64,000 bases of DNA, from positions 3,699,405 through 3,763,404 of the forward strand of contig OX638330.1 in assembly GCA_951812725.1 (NCBI GenBank). The letters run 5' to 3'. Below are positions 24,473 through 33,479 of this stretch, in pieces. The translations under genes and the position numbers were made by a program. The stretch's first letter is position 1, and every line of letters begins with the position of its first letter. The notes under the pieces were generated by a model. It did no database searches and had not been told where the DNA came from. It saw only the letters and a list, made by a program, of their open reading frames with translations. The stretch comes from an uncultured Caldilineaceae bacterium. Lineage in GTDB: Bacteria > Chloroflexota > Anaerolineae > Caldilineales > Caldilineaceae.

Positions 24473-25450
24473 ATGAGTGAAGTCATACCAGATGCCGAGA
24501 AGGCAAACGGTTCTGGCGTCGTTTCGCGGGCGCAGGGCTGCCTTCTTGGCCAGTTGATAGGGGATGCGCTCGGCAGCCTGGTGGAGTTTCAGCCACCGGG
24601 ACGGATACGCCGCAGTTATCCAGGCGGCGTGCGAGATATGGCTGACGGCGGCACGTGGAATACGATAGCGGGCCAGCCCACTGACGATTCTGAGATGGCA
24701 CTGCTGTTGGCGCGATCGCTTGTAACTTTGGGCGGGTTCGATCAAGAAGAGGCGAGAAAGGCGTACGTGTATTGGCTGGATTCTGGTCCTTTCGACGTTG
24801 GCAACACTATCCAGAGCGGTCTGACAGGTTGGCTCAGTCCGGATAGCCAGGCCAACGGGGCGATGATGCGGATCAGCCCTTTGGGGATCTTTGGCGCCAA
24901 ATACCCGTTGGAGCAGGTGGCGGAATGGGCGCGCCAGGACGCGGTTCTGACCCATATCCATCCGGTCTGCCAACAGGCCAACGCGCTTTTCGCGATGGCG
25001 ATAGCGCACGTGGTGAGGACGGGATGCAGTGCCAGTGATTTGTATCAGGAGATTGTGGGTTGGGCGGAGAAAATGGAGGTGGACAACAGTTTGAAGGAGA
25101 CGATTTCCGCTGCGGCCGACTCTCCGCCTGACGATTTTGTTAGCTTGCAGGGGTGGGTGCTGATCGCCTTCCGCAACGCACTCTGGCAGCTTCTCAACGC
25201 CGAAAACGTGGAGGAGGGTATCGTGGATAGCGTCATGCGAGGGGGAGACACAGACACAAATGCGGCGATCTGCGGGGCGCTTCTGGGCGCGGTGTATGGA
25301 CGAGAGGCGATCCCTGATCAATGGATCGAAACGATCAGGGGCTGCCGACCCCAAGCGGGAATGCCCGGCGTGTATAAACCGCGTCCCGAATGCTTCTGGC
25401 CAGCGGATGCACTGGAGTTGGCCGAGCAGTTGATAGCACATGCTGACTGA
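24473..25450 (+). CDS. ADP-ribosylglycohydrolase family protein (DraG-like)
   Basis: 325 residues from the ATG behind AAGGGGACAGAG; an ATG nine codons upstream is possible. The helical DraG fold is indicated by AQGCLLGQLIGDALGSLVEF at 20-39, the magnesium-binding TDDSEMA at 70-76 and GGDTDTNAAICGALLGA from 257. The family removes ADP-ribose from proteins or small molecules, and some members act on other ribosides. No partner ADP-ribosyltransferase is nearby. The next genes encode a DUF1907 protein and an enolase-superfamily enzyme, so a nucleoside or sugar salvage role is possible. Confidence 0.88.
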   Translation: MSEVIPDAEKANGSGVVSRAQGCLLGQLIGDALGSLVEFQPPGRIRRSYPGGVRDMADGGTWNTIAGQPTDDSEMALLLARSLVTLGGFDQEEARKAYVYWLDSGPFDVGNTIQSGLTGWLSPDSQANGAMMRISPLGIFGAKYPLEQVAEWARQDAVLTHIHPVCQQANALFAMAIAHVVRTGCSASDLYQEIVGWAEKMEVDNSLKETISAAADSPPDDFVSLQGWVLIAFRNALWQLLNAENVEEGIVDSVMRGGDTDTNAAICGALLGAVYGREAIPDQWIETIRGCRPQAGMPGVYKPRPECFWPADALELAEQLIAHAD

Positions 25451-25500
25451 CGTTGGTCCGAATCATCATTTAGGGAATTGGAAGATTGGCGGAGATGGCA

Positions 25501-26490
25501 ATGGAAGCGATGAAACGGGTGACTATGTGGTCACCGCCATTGGAGGAGTTGGCGCCATACGTGCGGGATGGGTTGGAGGCCAACTACGCCCAAGTTGATG
25601 TTGAAGTAGTTGACTGCCCCGATCTGCGGACACTGGGTTGCGCCAGCCCCGGCATCGGCGGGTCGACGGTGTTGCTGGAGGTGGGTGGGGAACCTTACGC
25701 GCACAACCCCAGGTACCGGCACGTCACTTTCGACATGGCTGAAATGGCGTACGACTGCGGCCAGGCCGACGGCAGTGTTTTCGGCGCGGGCATGGCTTAT
25801 CCGGGCGTATTGGAAGGGCATTGCGGGGAGGTCATCGCCACCTTGCAAGCGGGTGGGGTCAACCGGTCGAAGGTCGCTCGCGTCGGGCGACAGCGCGAGT
25901 GTATCGTCGAGCCTTATGCGTCCACGCGCCACAGCGGTCTCTCCAACCTCTTCCTATCGGCGGGCCGGCCGGGTCCGGTGCTCAAGGTCAGTGTAGAGAA
26001 GAGGACTGGCAGCGAACGTTCCTTTACACAGGCGCTGCGGAAGAGTCTGCAAGGCCATCCGGACATTGGCGCTGCCGGCGCGCGGCAGGTGGGTATGGGC
26101 GGCGTCTTTGTCATCGAAGCAGGCCAGATCCGCTCCCATGTGATGCCGGATTACGAATGCATTGCCCACAAGTACTACGACACTGAGACTGAGGAGGTAG
26201 TCTCCGACTTTCTCCAGTTTTATGAGCACATGGGCCCAGACCTGCTCTGCCTGGCCGTCTTTTGGACGGGGGACCCCACCGGCGGACAGTTGCATTTGCG
26301 GGAATCGGGAGAGCATACGCACTTTTTCCATATGGGGGAGCTCAACCAGGCAGGCCATTACCATTATGATGTCAGCCCCGAAACTATCCGCTACACGGGC
26401 TATTTCAATGTTGCAGCTGAACTGGTGCGCATCGGCGACATTTATGCGGAACTTGAACGGCAATCAAAACAAACTGACGAGGGGCGATGA
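25501..26490 (+). CDS. C11orf54/PTD012-like ester hydrolase (DUF1907 family)
   Basis: 329 residues from ATG 25501 (GGAG six bases upstream); TTG 25486 and ATG 25495 are alternatives. The protein follows the vertebrate C11orf54 sequence along its length as I remember it: PPLEELAPYVRDGLEANY, VVDCPDL, LLEVGGEPY, GRPGPVLKVSVEKRTG, GMGGVFVIEAG with SHVMP, and the zinc site EHTHFF...GHYHYD (His272, His274, His286, His288). The human protein has a zinc site and shows esterase activity in vitro; its true substrate is uncertain. The last codons overlap the start of the next gene, so the two are co-translated. Confidence 0.83.
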   Translation: MEAMKRVTMWSPPLEELAPYVRDGLEANYAQVDVEVVDCPDLRTLGCASPGIGGSTVLLEVGGEPYAHNPRYRHVTFDMAEMAYDCGQADGSVFGAGMAYPGVLEGHCGEVIATLQAGGVNRSKVARVGRQRECIVEPYASTRHSGLSNLFLSAGRPGPVLKVSVEKRTGSERSFTQALRKSLQGHPDIGAAGARQVGMGGVFVIEAGQIRSHVMPDYECIAHKYYDTETEEVVSDFLQFYEHMGPDLLCLAVFWTGDPTGGQLHLRESGEHTHFFHMGELNQAGHYHYDVSPETIRYTGYFNVAAELVRIGDIYAELERQSKQTDEGR

Positions 26491-27602
26491 TGAAGATTCA
26501 AGAGGTAAGGGCAGTTGGTCTGCGCGGGGCGACGCCAGAGGGCGGCTGGAGCGAAGAGCTGAAGGAGGAGGACTGCATCCACACACTTGTATTCATCGAG
26601 ACGGATGAAGGCGTCACCGGTATCGGCTCCGTCTTTACCAACGATGGGCTGGTATTGGCGGCGCTGGAAGTGCTGCGCCCGCTGCTGAACGGGCAGTCGG
26701 CGATCGAGCCGGAACGGGTAAGCGAGCATCTGCACCAGAATACGTTCTGGATGGGGCGCGGCGGCAGCGTAACCCACACGATCAGCGGCATCGATATCGC
26801 GCTGTGGGACATTTTGGGCAAGGTGACGGGGCAGCCGGTCGGGCGCCTGTTGGGTGGGCGCTACCGCGAGCGGGTGCGGCCCTATGCCTCGCTGCTGATG
26901 GACCAGCCTGCCCCGCTGCGTGATGAGTTGGAGCAGTGGAAGGAACAGGGATTCCGCGCGTTCAAGATGGGGTGGGGGCCATTTGGCCGCGTCAGCGACG
27001 CACTGGACGAGCAGATCGTGGCCACCGCCCGCGAGGTTGTGGGGGACGACAACCAGTTGATGGTGGACGCGGGCGGAAGCGACGCCCACTGGCAGGGCCG
27101 CTATACCTGGGCACTGCGTTGTGCGGGGATGTTGGCCGATTACGGCGTGGACTGGTTTGAGGAGCCTTTACGGCCGGACGACCTGGAAGAATTCATCCAT
27201 TTACGTCGCAACACGACGATCCCGATTGCCGGTGGTGAGGTACTGACGCGGCGGCAGTCATTCCTTCCCTTCCTCCAGCAGGGCGCATTCGATATCGTAC
27301 AGCCGGATGTCGCCAAAGTCGGGGGCATTAGTGAGGAGCGCAAGATCGGCTGGATGGCGCAGGAGAATGGTGTGCGTTTGATCCCGCACGGCTGGAACAC
27401 TGCTTTGGGACTGGCGGCGGACCTACAGCTGGCCTCGGCGCTGGCGGATACCGACCTGGTGGAGTACAAGACCGGCTCGCCTTATATCGACGAGATTGTG
27501 GTGGGTGGCTGGCAGCTGGATGAGGATGGAATGCTGTCGATTCCTGATGGGCCGGGTCTGGGAATCGAGTTGGATATGGACGCGGTTGGGCGCTACTCAT
27601 AG
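26487..27602 (+). CDS. Enolase-superfamily enzyme (mandelate racemase/muconate lactonizing family)
   Basis: 371 residues, overlapping the preceding stop codon by four bases (ATG at 26487 or 26490). Metal ligands fit Asp194 (LMVDAGG), Glu225 (WFEEPL) and Glu251 (AGGEV), with Asp274 (VQPDVAKVGG) and His301 (LIPHGWNT) as a catalytic dyad. The usual KxK/KxR pair is reduced to a single Lys: K160 is followed by Met-Gly. This resembles sugar-acid dehydratases that rely on the His-Asp face. It is co-translated with the C11orf54-like gene, suggesting a shared pathway. The substrate is unknown. Confidence 0.87.
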   Translation: MMKIQEVRAVGLRGATPEGGWSEELKEEDCIHTLVFIETDEGVTGIGSVFTNDGLVLAALEVLRPLLNGQSAIEPERVSEHLHQNTFWMGRGGSVTHTISGIDIALWDILGKVTGQPVGRLLGGRYRERVRPYASLLMDQPAPLRDELEQWKEQGFRAFKMGWGPFGRVSDALDEQIVATAREVVGDDNQLMVDAGGSDAHWQGRYTWALRCAGMLADYGVDWFEEPLRPDDLEEFIHLRRNTTIPIAGGEVLTRRQSFLPFLQQGAFDIVQPDVAKVGGISEERKIGWMAQENGVRLIPHGWNTALGLAADLQLASALADTDLVEYKTGSPYIDEIVVGGWQLDEDGMLSIPDGPGLGIELDMDAVGRYS

Positions 27603-27654
27603 GGGGAATGCGTGAGTCTTGTGCACTTAGAATGCGGGGAGCGGGCAAGTTGAT

Positions 27655-28980
27655 TTAGACGGCCGGGCGAGTTCGCCAGACGCGTACCTGCTTTTTGCCG
27701 AGAATAAGCCACCAGACGGTCACTGTTTCGGAGGTGAAGCCGGCAAGTAAGGACGCCACTCCTAGAACCGCGCCTTGCACGCCGAAGAGTGGCAGGATTA
27801 GAAGGGCGACGAGAATTGCGCCCGTGCGCATGGGCGCGCCAACTGCCATCGGAAAGGTGTGCCGCTCCATGAAGGCGATGCTGTGAAAATGGGCGCGGTG
27901 AATCACCACAAACGGGAAGAATGTGTAGATCTGAAGAGGCACGCGACTGAGCTCTGCCAGGGCGGGCGTCAGGCCGATGACCTGCTCAAGTAGTATCGTT
28001 CGCAGCGGCGTCCAGAAGAGCAAGAGACAGATGGCGGTAGCGACGAGTCCACACCAGTAGGCGTAACGGAGGAATGGACGGTAGGAACGCAGTTCCGAGT
28101 AGAAGGGAGGCACGAGCGCGCGCAGTTCATTGAGCCAGCGGTAGGTCCACTGACCGAGAGTATAGGCTACGGTCAAGGCCGCCAAGGCCTCTGCGCCGTG
28201 GGGGCCGCGGACGACGAACAGGTTGATGAGCGGCCGGCTGGACTCTTGCATGAAGTTCATGAGCGCAATCGGCCAGGTAAAGCGAAAGAATTCTGCATAG
28301 GTGATCGGGGGACGCTCCAACTTGGCGGGCAGGCCGCTGCCAAAGAAACGCCAGAGATAGAAGAGGATGGTGATAGACTCGGTCAGGATTGTGGCATAGA
28401 GAACGAGAACTGGCAGCCAGATCGGATGGGTGCGGATCGCCTCGATCTGCAGTAGTGCAACGACGGTTACGAACCCGGCGGCGACGCTCAAGGCAGTGGC
28501 GACGCTGATCTGGCCGGTGTGTTTGCCACGGGTCAACACGCCGGTGGCGAGTTGGGTTGTGCCCCGCAGCAGCGGCATCGGCAGCAACCACAACATCATC
28601 AGGCGCACGCGATCGCCGGTTTCAGGGTCGATGCTATGGAGGCCTTCAAGCAGTTGGCGGCTGATCGATGTGCCGCCGAGCAGCCACTGGACGGCCATCA
28701 TCAGTAGAGCCAGCAGGCCGACATAATGCAAGCCCCGCCAGAAGTCGCGTTTATCTTCCACCAAGACCAGCCCGGCGTAGCGTATTTGGGCGAGCGGGCT
28801 GGAAAGCGTTGTAACCAGTCCCCATGCCAGCCCGAAGGCAGCCAATACACGGATCGCGTCGGGCATACGCGCCATGCCGGCGTTGATTGTCTGCGCGCCG
28901 AATTCGAAGATGAGAATTGTCAGGACTAGAGGGAGAAGGAAACGAGTAAAGCGCAGATACATGAAGTGCAGGCCAAGCAT
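27655..28980 (-). CDS. ANKH (progressive ankylosis) family membrane transporter homologue
   Basis: 442 residues from the ATG chosen at the first hydrophobic stretch; the frame is open for 45 more codons upstream but that part does not look coding. About twelve membrane segments, MATE-like. Segments recall animal ANKH in order: FLLPLVLTILIFEFGAQTIN, AGLVLVEDKRD, ESSRPLINLFVVRGPHG, ELSRVPLQIYTFFP and LGVASLLAGFTSE. Animal ANKH exports pyrophosphate, ATP or citrate; the substrate of bacterial members is not known to me. It is convergent with the enolase-family gene upstream and faces away from repeat copy 3. Confidence 0.75.
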   Translation of the reverse strand: MLGLHFMYLRFTRFLLPLVLTILIFEFGAQTINAGMARMPDAIRVLAAFGLAWGLVTTLSSPLAQIRYAGLVLVEDKRDFWRGLHYVGLLALLMMAVQWLLGGTSISRQLLEGLHSIDPETGDRVRLMMLWLLPMPLLRGTTQLATGVLTRGKHTGQISVATALSVAAGFVTVVALLQIEAIRTHPIWLPVLVLYATILTESITILFYLWRFFGSGLPAKLERPPITYAEFFRFTWPIALMNFMQESSRPLINLFVVRGPHGAEALAALTVAYTLGQWTYRWLNELRALVPPFYSELRSYRPFLRYAYWCGLVATAICLLLFWTPLRTILLEQVIGLTPALAELSRVPLQIYTFFPFVVIHRAHFHSIAFMERHTFPMAVGAPMRTGAILVALLILPLFGVQGAVLGVASLLAGFTSETVTVWWLILGKKQVRVWRTRPAV

Positions 28981-29155
28981 CTCGCGCAGTGCCTCAAGGC
29001 AGGCGAGGAGGCTGTGCGGACGCAGAACGCCCTGCTGGTGGTTGACGGATTGTGTATATGCAGCATTTGAGATTATCACACAGGGAGGGGCTGCATGCCA
29101 ACGATGGCGGCACACGCAGGAAAGGGTGCGGTCTTCATTAAGTTTTCAGTTTTCG

Positions 29156-29434
29156 GTAACTGCTCAGCCACATACGGTGTTTGTATTGACTGCCTTTTAT
29201 TTTCGTCTCAGTTCAGGCTGTCTGATGACGCATCCTGTTGGCGGCTGCCAGGTTGGTTGAGCCGCACTGCTGGCTTGAAGGCGTAGCGGTGGGTGAGGCA
29301 TGTTTTTGGAGGGGGGCGTTGCGGGGGCGCAGCCCCTGCACAAGGGAGGGCCGAAGGCCCGACCGCCATAATACAAGAAGATAGTATGGAGAAGGTAGAA
29401 GAGAGGCACCTGCGCTCGCCTGACTCAGGGGCGC
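29156..29434 (+). repeat. Interspersed structured repeat, copy 3
   Basis: 279 bp in the 628-base gap between the divergent ANKH-like and GH13 genes. Ends GTAACTGCTCAGCCA and TCGCCTGACTCAGGGGCGCG match the other copies. Hairpin 1 at 29321-29339 (GCGGGGGC-GCA-GCCCCTGC) and hairpin 2 at 29348-29360 (GGGCC-GAA-GGCCC) form the core. The outer closing pairs are one shorter here (GACCGCCA). Upstream of the core it shares TTGGCGGCTGCCAG and GCACTGCTGGC with copy 4 at two-to-three-base differences. The rest of the gap, 28981-29155 and 29435-29608, holds nothing I can name. Confidence 0.88.
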
Positions 29435-29608
29435 GAAATGACTTACGCGGGGTAGCAGAGGCAGGCTCGTGTGAAGCGATCAGGGAAGGGGCATTAGAGA
29501 CGGGGCGGTGCATTGACAACCGCTTGTGGCTGTGCAAGAATCAGACATATTGCGATGGGCAAGGGAATCCCTCACTTCGGCCTCCTCACTATTGGCAGTG
29601 GTAACTCA

Positions 29609-31201
29609 ATGAGTATTAAAACTCCAGAATGGGTGAAGCACGCAGTTTTCTATCAGATCTTCCCGGATCGTTTTTGTCGCAGCTCGCGTTTGCGGCAATC
29701 TCCCGGGATCCAGTTCAAACCGTGGGGCTCGCCGCCATCGGAGCAGGGCTTTCAGGGTGGTGATCTGCTAGGCATTGTTGACCGTCTGGACTATCTAACG
29801 GATTTGGGGGTCAATGCGCTTTATCTGAACCCGATCTTCAGTTCGGCCTCAAATCACCGTTACCATACGTTTGACTACATGCAGATAGATCCCCTGCTGG
29901 GCGGGGAGGCAGCTTTTCGCGAGTTACTGGACCAAGCCCACGAACGGGCGATGCGGGTGGTGATTGACGGTGTCTTCAACCATTGCGGGCGCGGATTCTG
30001 GCCGTTCCATCACATTTTGGAGACCGGGAAGAGATCGCCTTACTTTGACTGGTTCCGGGTGAAAGGCTGGCCGCTGCGCCCCTATCACAGCAGTGAAAAA
30101 CAGCCCCACAACTACGCGGCCTGGTGGAATCTGCCCGCTCTGCCGCAGCTGAACACCAGTAATCCCGGCATGAGGCAATATCTGCTCGACGTTTCCCGCC
30201 ACTGGATTGCGTTTGGCGCAGACGGTTGGCGTCTGGACGTTCCGGAAGAGATCGACGATCCACCCTTCTGGCGGGAGTTCCGGCGGGTGGTGAAGGAGGC
30301 AAATGCCGACGCCTACGCGGTTGGTGAAATCTGGCACGAGGCCGAGGATTGGCTGCAGGGAGATCGGTTTGACGCGGTGATGAACTACGTCCTGAGTCGC
30401 GCTGCCTATGGCTACTTCGGGGCTGAAACACTGCGCCGCGACTTCCGGCCGGGCGGCTATACGATTGAGACGCTGGATACGCCGGCATTTGCTGCCGAAA
30501 TCGAGAGGATGCTGGAGCGCTACGACTGGCAGGTAGTAACCGCCCAGCTCAACCTTATGAACAGCCACGATACGGCGCGCAACCTGTGGGCTCTCAACGG
30601 CGACGCCAGCGGTGTGCGGCTGTGTTTGCTGCTGCAGATGACGCTGCCAGGAGCGCCTTGCATCTACTACGGTGAGGAGATAGGTATGAATGGCGGCCCC
30701 GACCCGGGCTGCCGCGGGGCATTCCCGTGGGAAGAGCAGGAAAGTTGGGATTGCGAATTGCTTGACTTCCACCGGAAGGCGATAGCTCTGCGGCACAGCC
30801 ACCCCGCCTTGCGAACCGGAACCTACAGGACACTTGTCGCGGCAGGCGACATATTCGGTTTCAGCCGCTCGTTGAGCGGGGGCCAGGGGCTGCTCCCTCC
30901 AAGCGCAGGCGAAGCCAACGAGAAATCAGACAGGCTGATCGTCCTGTTTAACCGCGCAAGGTCGACGGCGCGGCTGGCGGTTCCGCTGAAGACCGAGGAT
31001 CAGGCCGGCGGCGAAGACGATGCTTCACCGCAACTGTCTTTTCGCGTAATCTGGCCGCCTGAGAGCTGCGGACAACTGCATAGTGTAGAAAACGGCACAC
31101 TGTGGGACCTGACAATTCCGCCCAGAGAGTCACTGATATTGGAGGGGACGGCTGCTGTGGGGTCCGAAACTTTGGAGCAGGAGCGTCATGGAAACGGTTA
31201 A
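29609..31201 (+). CDS. GH13 alpha-amylase family glycosidase (neopullulanase-like)
   Basis: 530 residues, cytoplasmic. The N-terminal WVKHAVFYQIFPDRFCR is the usual opening of the neopullulanase/cyclomaltodextrinase branch. Catalytic residues fit Asp210 (DGWRLDV), Glu240 (AVGEIWHEA) and Asp321 (NSHDTAR), with VIDGVFNHCG at 118-127 as conserved region I. The CBM34 N-terminal domain of many neopullulanases is missing. It probably cleaves maltodextrins or cyclodextrins after import. The ribosome binding site is weak. The 3' end overlaps the lipid-kinase start by 14 bases. Confidence 0.88.
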   Translation: MSIKTPEWVKHAVFYQIFPDRFCRSSRLRQSPGIQFKPWGSPPSEQGFQGGDLLGIVDRLDYLTDLGVNALYLNPIFSSASNHRYHTFDYMQIDPLLGGEAAFRELLDQAHERAMRVVIDGVFNHCGRGFWPFHHILETGKRSPYFDWFRVKGWPLRPYHSSEKQPHNYAAWWNLPALPQLNTSNPGMRQYLLDVSRHWIAFGADGWRLDVPEEIDDPPFWREFRRVVKEANADAYAVGEIWHEAEDWLQGDRFDAVMNYVLSRAAYGYFGAETLRRDFRPGGYTIETLDTPAFAAEIERMLERYDWQVVTAQLNLMNSHDTARNLWALNGDASGVRLCLLLQMTLPGAPCIYYGEEIGMNGGPDPGCRGAFPWEEQESWDCELLDFHRKAIALRHSHPALRTGTYRTLVAAGDIFGFSRSLSGGQGLLPPSAGEANEKSDRLIVLFNRARSTARLAVPLKTEDQAGGEDDASPQLSFRVIWPPESCGQLHSVENGTLWDLTIPPRESLILEGTAAVGSETLEQERHGNG

Positions 31202-32123
31202 GGTCATTCTCAATCCGTACGCGGGGCGCGGGCACGGCGGGCAGGAAGCCGGCGCGATCGAGGCCGCGTTCCGCCGCGGGAATGTCCCCTTTGAGATGGC
31301 GGAAACTACTGCCCCTGGGGAGGCGGTTTCTCTGGCGCGGCAGGCGCGGCTGGACGGGTACGGGATCGTGGCTGCCGCGGGTGGGGACGGAACCGTCCAT
31401 GAGGTTGTCAACGGCCTGGCACTGGCGACGGAGGAGGGCGATACAGTGCAAGGGTTGGCTGTGATTGCGGCGGGCAGCGGGAACGACTTTGCCGATGTGG
31501 TGGGCGCGGCCCGAGACTATGATGAAGGCGTACAAGCCATCCGTGAGGGCAACACGCGTTGCGTCGATCTTGGGCTGGTCGAAGCCTTCGACGGAGACGA
31601 CACGTTGCGGCGTTACTTTGACAACAATCTGGGGGTAGGTTTCGAGGCGCAGGTAACGGTGGAGAGCCGCAAGATCAAACGGCTGCGAGGTTTTGCCATC
31701 TATCTGTGGGCGGCGTTGCGAGCGCTGCGGGCCTACGACCAGCCCCATTTTGAGGTTGGTTGGACGGACGGCGACGGCAATACGCATGAGGCGGCCAAGC
31801 CCATGTTGCTGGTCAGCGTTGGCAATACGCACCGCACGGGCGGGGCTTTCTATTTGACGCCGGATGCTGTTATGGACGACGGATTGCTCGATCTGGCTTA
31901 TGCCGACGCGCTTTCTCAGATTGGAATCCTGAACCTTCTGCCCAGAGCGATGACGAGGGGAGGGCTACACAGTCAGAAAGCCGTGAATTTCAGCCGATTG
32001 CGATCCGCCTGTATTGCGATACGGCAGCCTGTCCCAGTGCATACGGATGGCGAGATTCTGTCGCGCGGGATCGAGAAACTGACCATAGAGGTGCAGCCCG
32101 GCCGACTGCAAGTAATTGTATGA
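31188..32123 (+). CDS. Diacylglycerol kinase-like lipid kinase (YegS/DagK family)
   Basis: 311 residues. VILNPYAGRG at 6-15, the nucleotide-binding GGDGTVHEVVNG at 65-76 and GSGNDFA at 96-102 define the soluble lipid/diacylglycerol kinase family. The C-terminal beta-sandwich (DNNLGVGFEAQV, KPMLLVSVGNTHRTGG) is complete. It probably phosphorylates diacylglycerol or a related membrane lipid. It starts inside the GH13 gene, so the two are translationally linked. Confidence 0.9.
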   Translation: METVKVILNPYAGRGHGGQEAGAIEAAFRRGNVPFEMAETTAPGEAVSLARQARLDGYGIVAAAGGDGTVHEVVNGLALATEEGDTVQGLAVIAAGSGNDFADVVGAARDYDEGVQAIREGNTRCVDLGLVEAFDGDDTLRRYFDNNLGVGFEAQVTVESRKIKRLRGFAIYLWAALRALRAYDQPHFEVGWTDGDGNTHEAAKPMLLVSVGNTHRTGGAFYLTPDAVMDDGLLDLAYADALSQIGILNLLPRAMTRGGLHSQKAVNFSRLRSACIAIRQPVPVHTDGEILSRGIEKLTIEVQPGRLQVIV

Positions 32124-32253
32124 AGTGGGTATAATTCAAGCTGTCGTCCTTAGCGTTTGGTCGATGTCTATACAGACTGAGACCACCACTGGTCAGACAT
32201 TTCGCTAAGAAAACTTGGATGCACCCTATGATATTCCCCGTGGACACTCCTTC

Positions 32254-32262
32254 TGGTATAAT
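32254..32262 (+). promoter_or_regulatory. Extended -10 promoter upstream of the membrane-protein gene
   Basis: TGGTATAAT is a perfect extended -10 (TGnTATAAT). It would start a transcript near 32269 with a leader of about 114 bases before the gene at 32383. No -35 box is evident. A second TATAAT at about 32130 lacks the TG. Confidence 0.45.
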
Positions 32263-32382
32263 TAAAGTGGCGGATTAGCAGACTACCCCATCGCCTTGTG
32301 GGCGCTGTCCGATTTTCGATCGGTTCTAGTGACCCGAGGGCTAATCAGTCCTGCCGGTAGCACGAAGGAGTACAGGTAGACT

Positions 32383-33336
32383 TTGACAGCATCAGAGAAG
32401 TTCGGCGCGGCTGCAGAAGAGATGAGGGGCAGGCGCACAGCAGACGATGTGCCTGGCACGAATGCCGAACAGGAGTCTGTTCAGGCGGCGGTACCGGCAA
32501 CATGCAGCAGCGCATTGCTTGATGCCCGACTCTGGCTAGAGCTTTCCCCTTGGCGTATCTCTGCTGCCTGGTCGCTGGCGGCGGCGGTATTGGCCGCTGG
32601 AATCGGCGATGTAAGCCGAACAGTCTCTCCGCAAATTCTTGTTCTTCTTTTCCTGCTGGTCGATCCCTTATGGGGGAACATGTGGGGCGGGTTAGCAACG
32701 CCTGAGGCTCTGCCCCGTATACATTTCAGTATGCAGCACAGGCGACCGTGGCTGCCCTTTCTGGCCATGGGGTCACCGGCTGCGCGCCTTTTTGGAATGC
32801 ACGGTCCCGGCGTTCTTTCGGTCTTGGCGCGGGCTTGGGTACCTGGGGTGCTGGTCGCCTTTGCGGTCGCCTTTGCAGTCGGGATGCCGGCTGTGTGGGC
32901 CACGGTCGTTGTGCTGGGCTTCGCAGTGATTGGCTGGCTTCAGCGTTATGTTGCATTGATGCCCCCTTCCGTGCTGCACAGTCTGGTCGTGGTCGCGGCG
33001 CCTTGGGCACTGGGCATGACCGTTTTCGGTCTTAATCTCTGGAGCGTCTACCACTGGGCATTGATACTGCTATGGACGGTGCATGTGTGGGGCGCAAACC
33101 ACAGTCTGGATGTTACGGGCGCGCGCAGTGGACTGGGAGCCTTGGCATTTGCTCAGGCTGGAATCGCTCTGTTGATGATCATAGGTCAGGCGCCCCTACC
33201 TTTGGCAGTGCTTGGCATTCTATGGTTGGCAACATGGATGGCCATATTTCGCGGCCAGTCACTTGTTAACCTTCAGGCCACGTGGACGGCGGCGCTGCTG
33301 GTTAGTGCCGCGGGGATGGCTCAGACATCTTTTTGA
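32383..33336 (+). CDS. Polytopic membrane protein of unknown function
   Basis: 317 residues with a TTG start nine bases after AGGTAGAC; other starts are possible. A polar tail of about 65 residues is followed by roughly eight hydrophobic segments, including ISAAWSLAAAVLAAGIG, LVAFAVAFAVGMPAVW and AGIALLMIIGQAPLPLAVLG. PWLPFLAMGSPAARLFGMHG forms a conserved-looking loop. I do not recognise a family. It lies between a lipid kinase and argF on the same strand, 143 bases before argF. Confidence 0.6.
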   Translation: MTASEKFGAAAEEMRGRRTADDVPGTNAEQESVQAAVPATCSSALLDARLWLELSPWRISAAWSLAAAVLAAGIGDVSRTVSPQILVLLFLLVDPLWGNMWGGLATPEALPRIHFSMQHRRPWLPFLAMGSPAARLFGMHGPGVLSVLARAWVPGVLVAFAVAFAVGMPAVWATVVVLGFAVIGWLQRYVALMPPSVLHSLVVVAAPWALGMTVFGLNLWSVYHWALILLWTVHVWGANHSLDVTGARSGLGALAFAQAGIALLMIIGQAPLPLAVLGILWLATWMAIFRGQSLVNLQATWTAALLVSAAGMAQTSF

Positions 33337-33479
33337 CAGTGAGATGCACTGGCGCGGGTTTGCGCAGGCCAAGTATGCCAGAATCGGAACTTTGCGAGTG
33401 AATCGGTCGTCTATATTCACGGAAGCCCCTATCTCTTCAGTCGCAGGGGGTATCCAGACCTTAATTTCAGGAGAAGATT

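Noticed and set aside
24095-25441. 448-codon minus-strand frame
   Set aside because: It covers the GT39 end and the DraG-family gene, both with family motifs; the antisense product resembles nothing.
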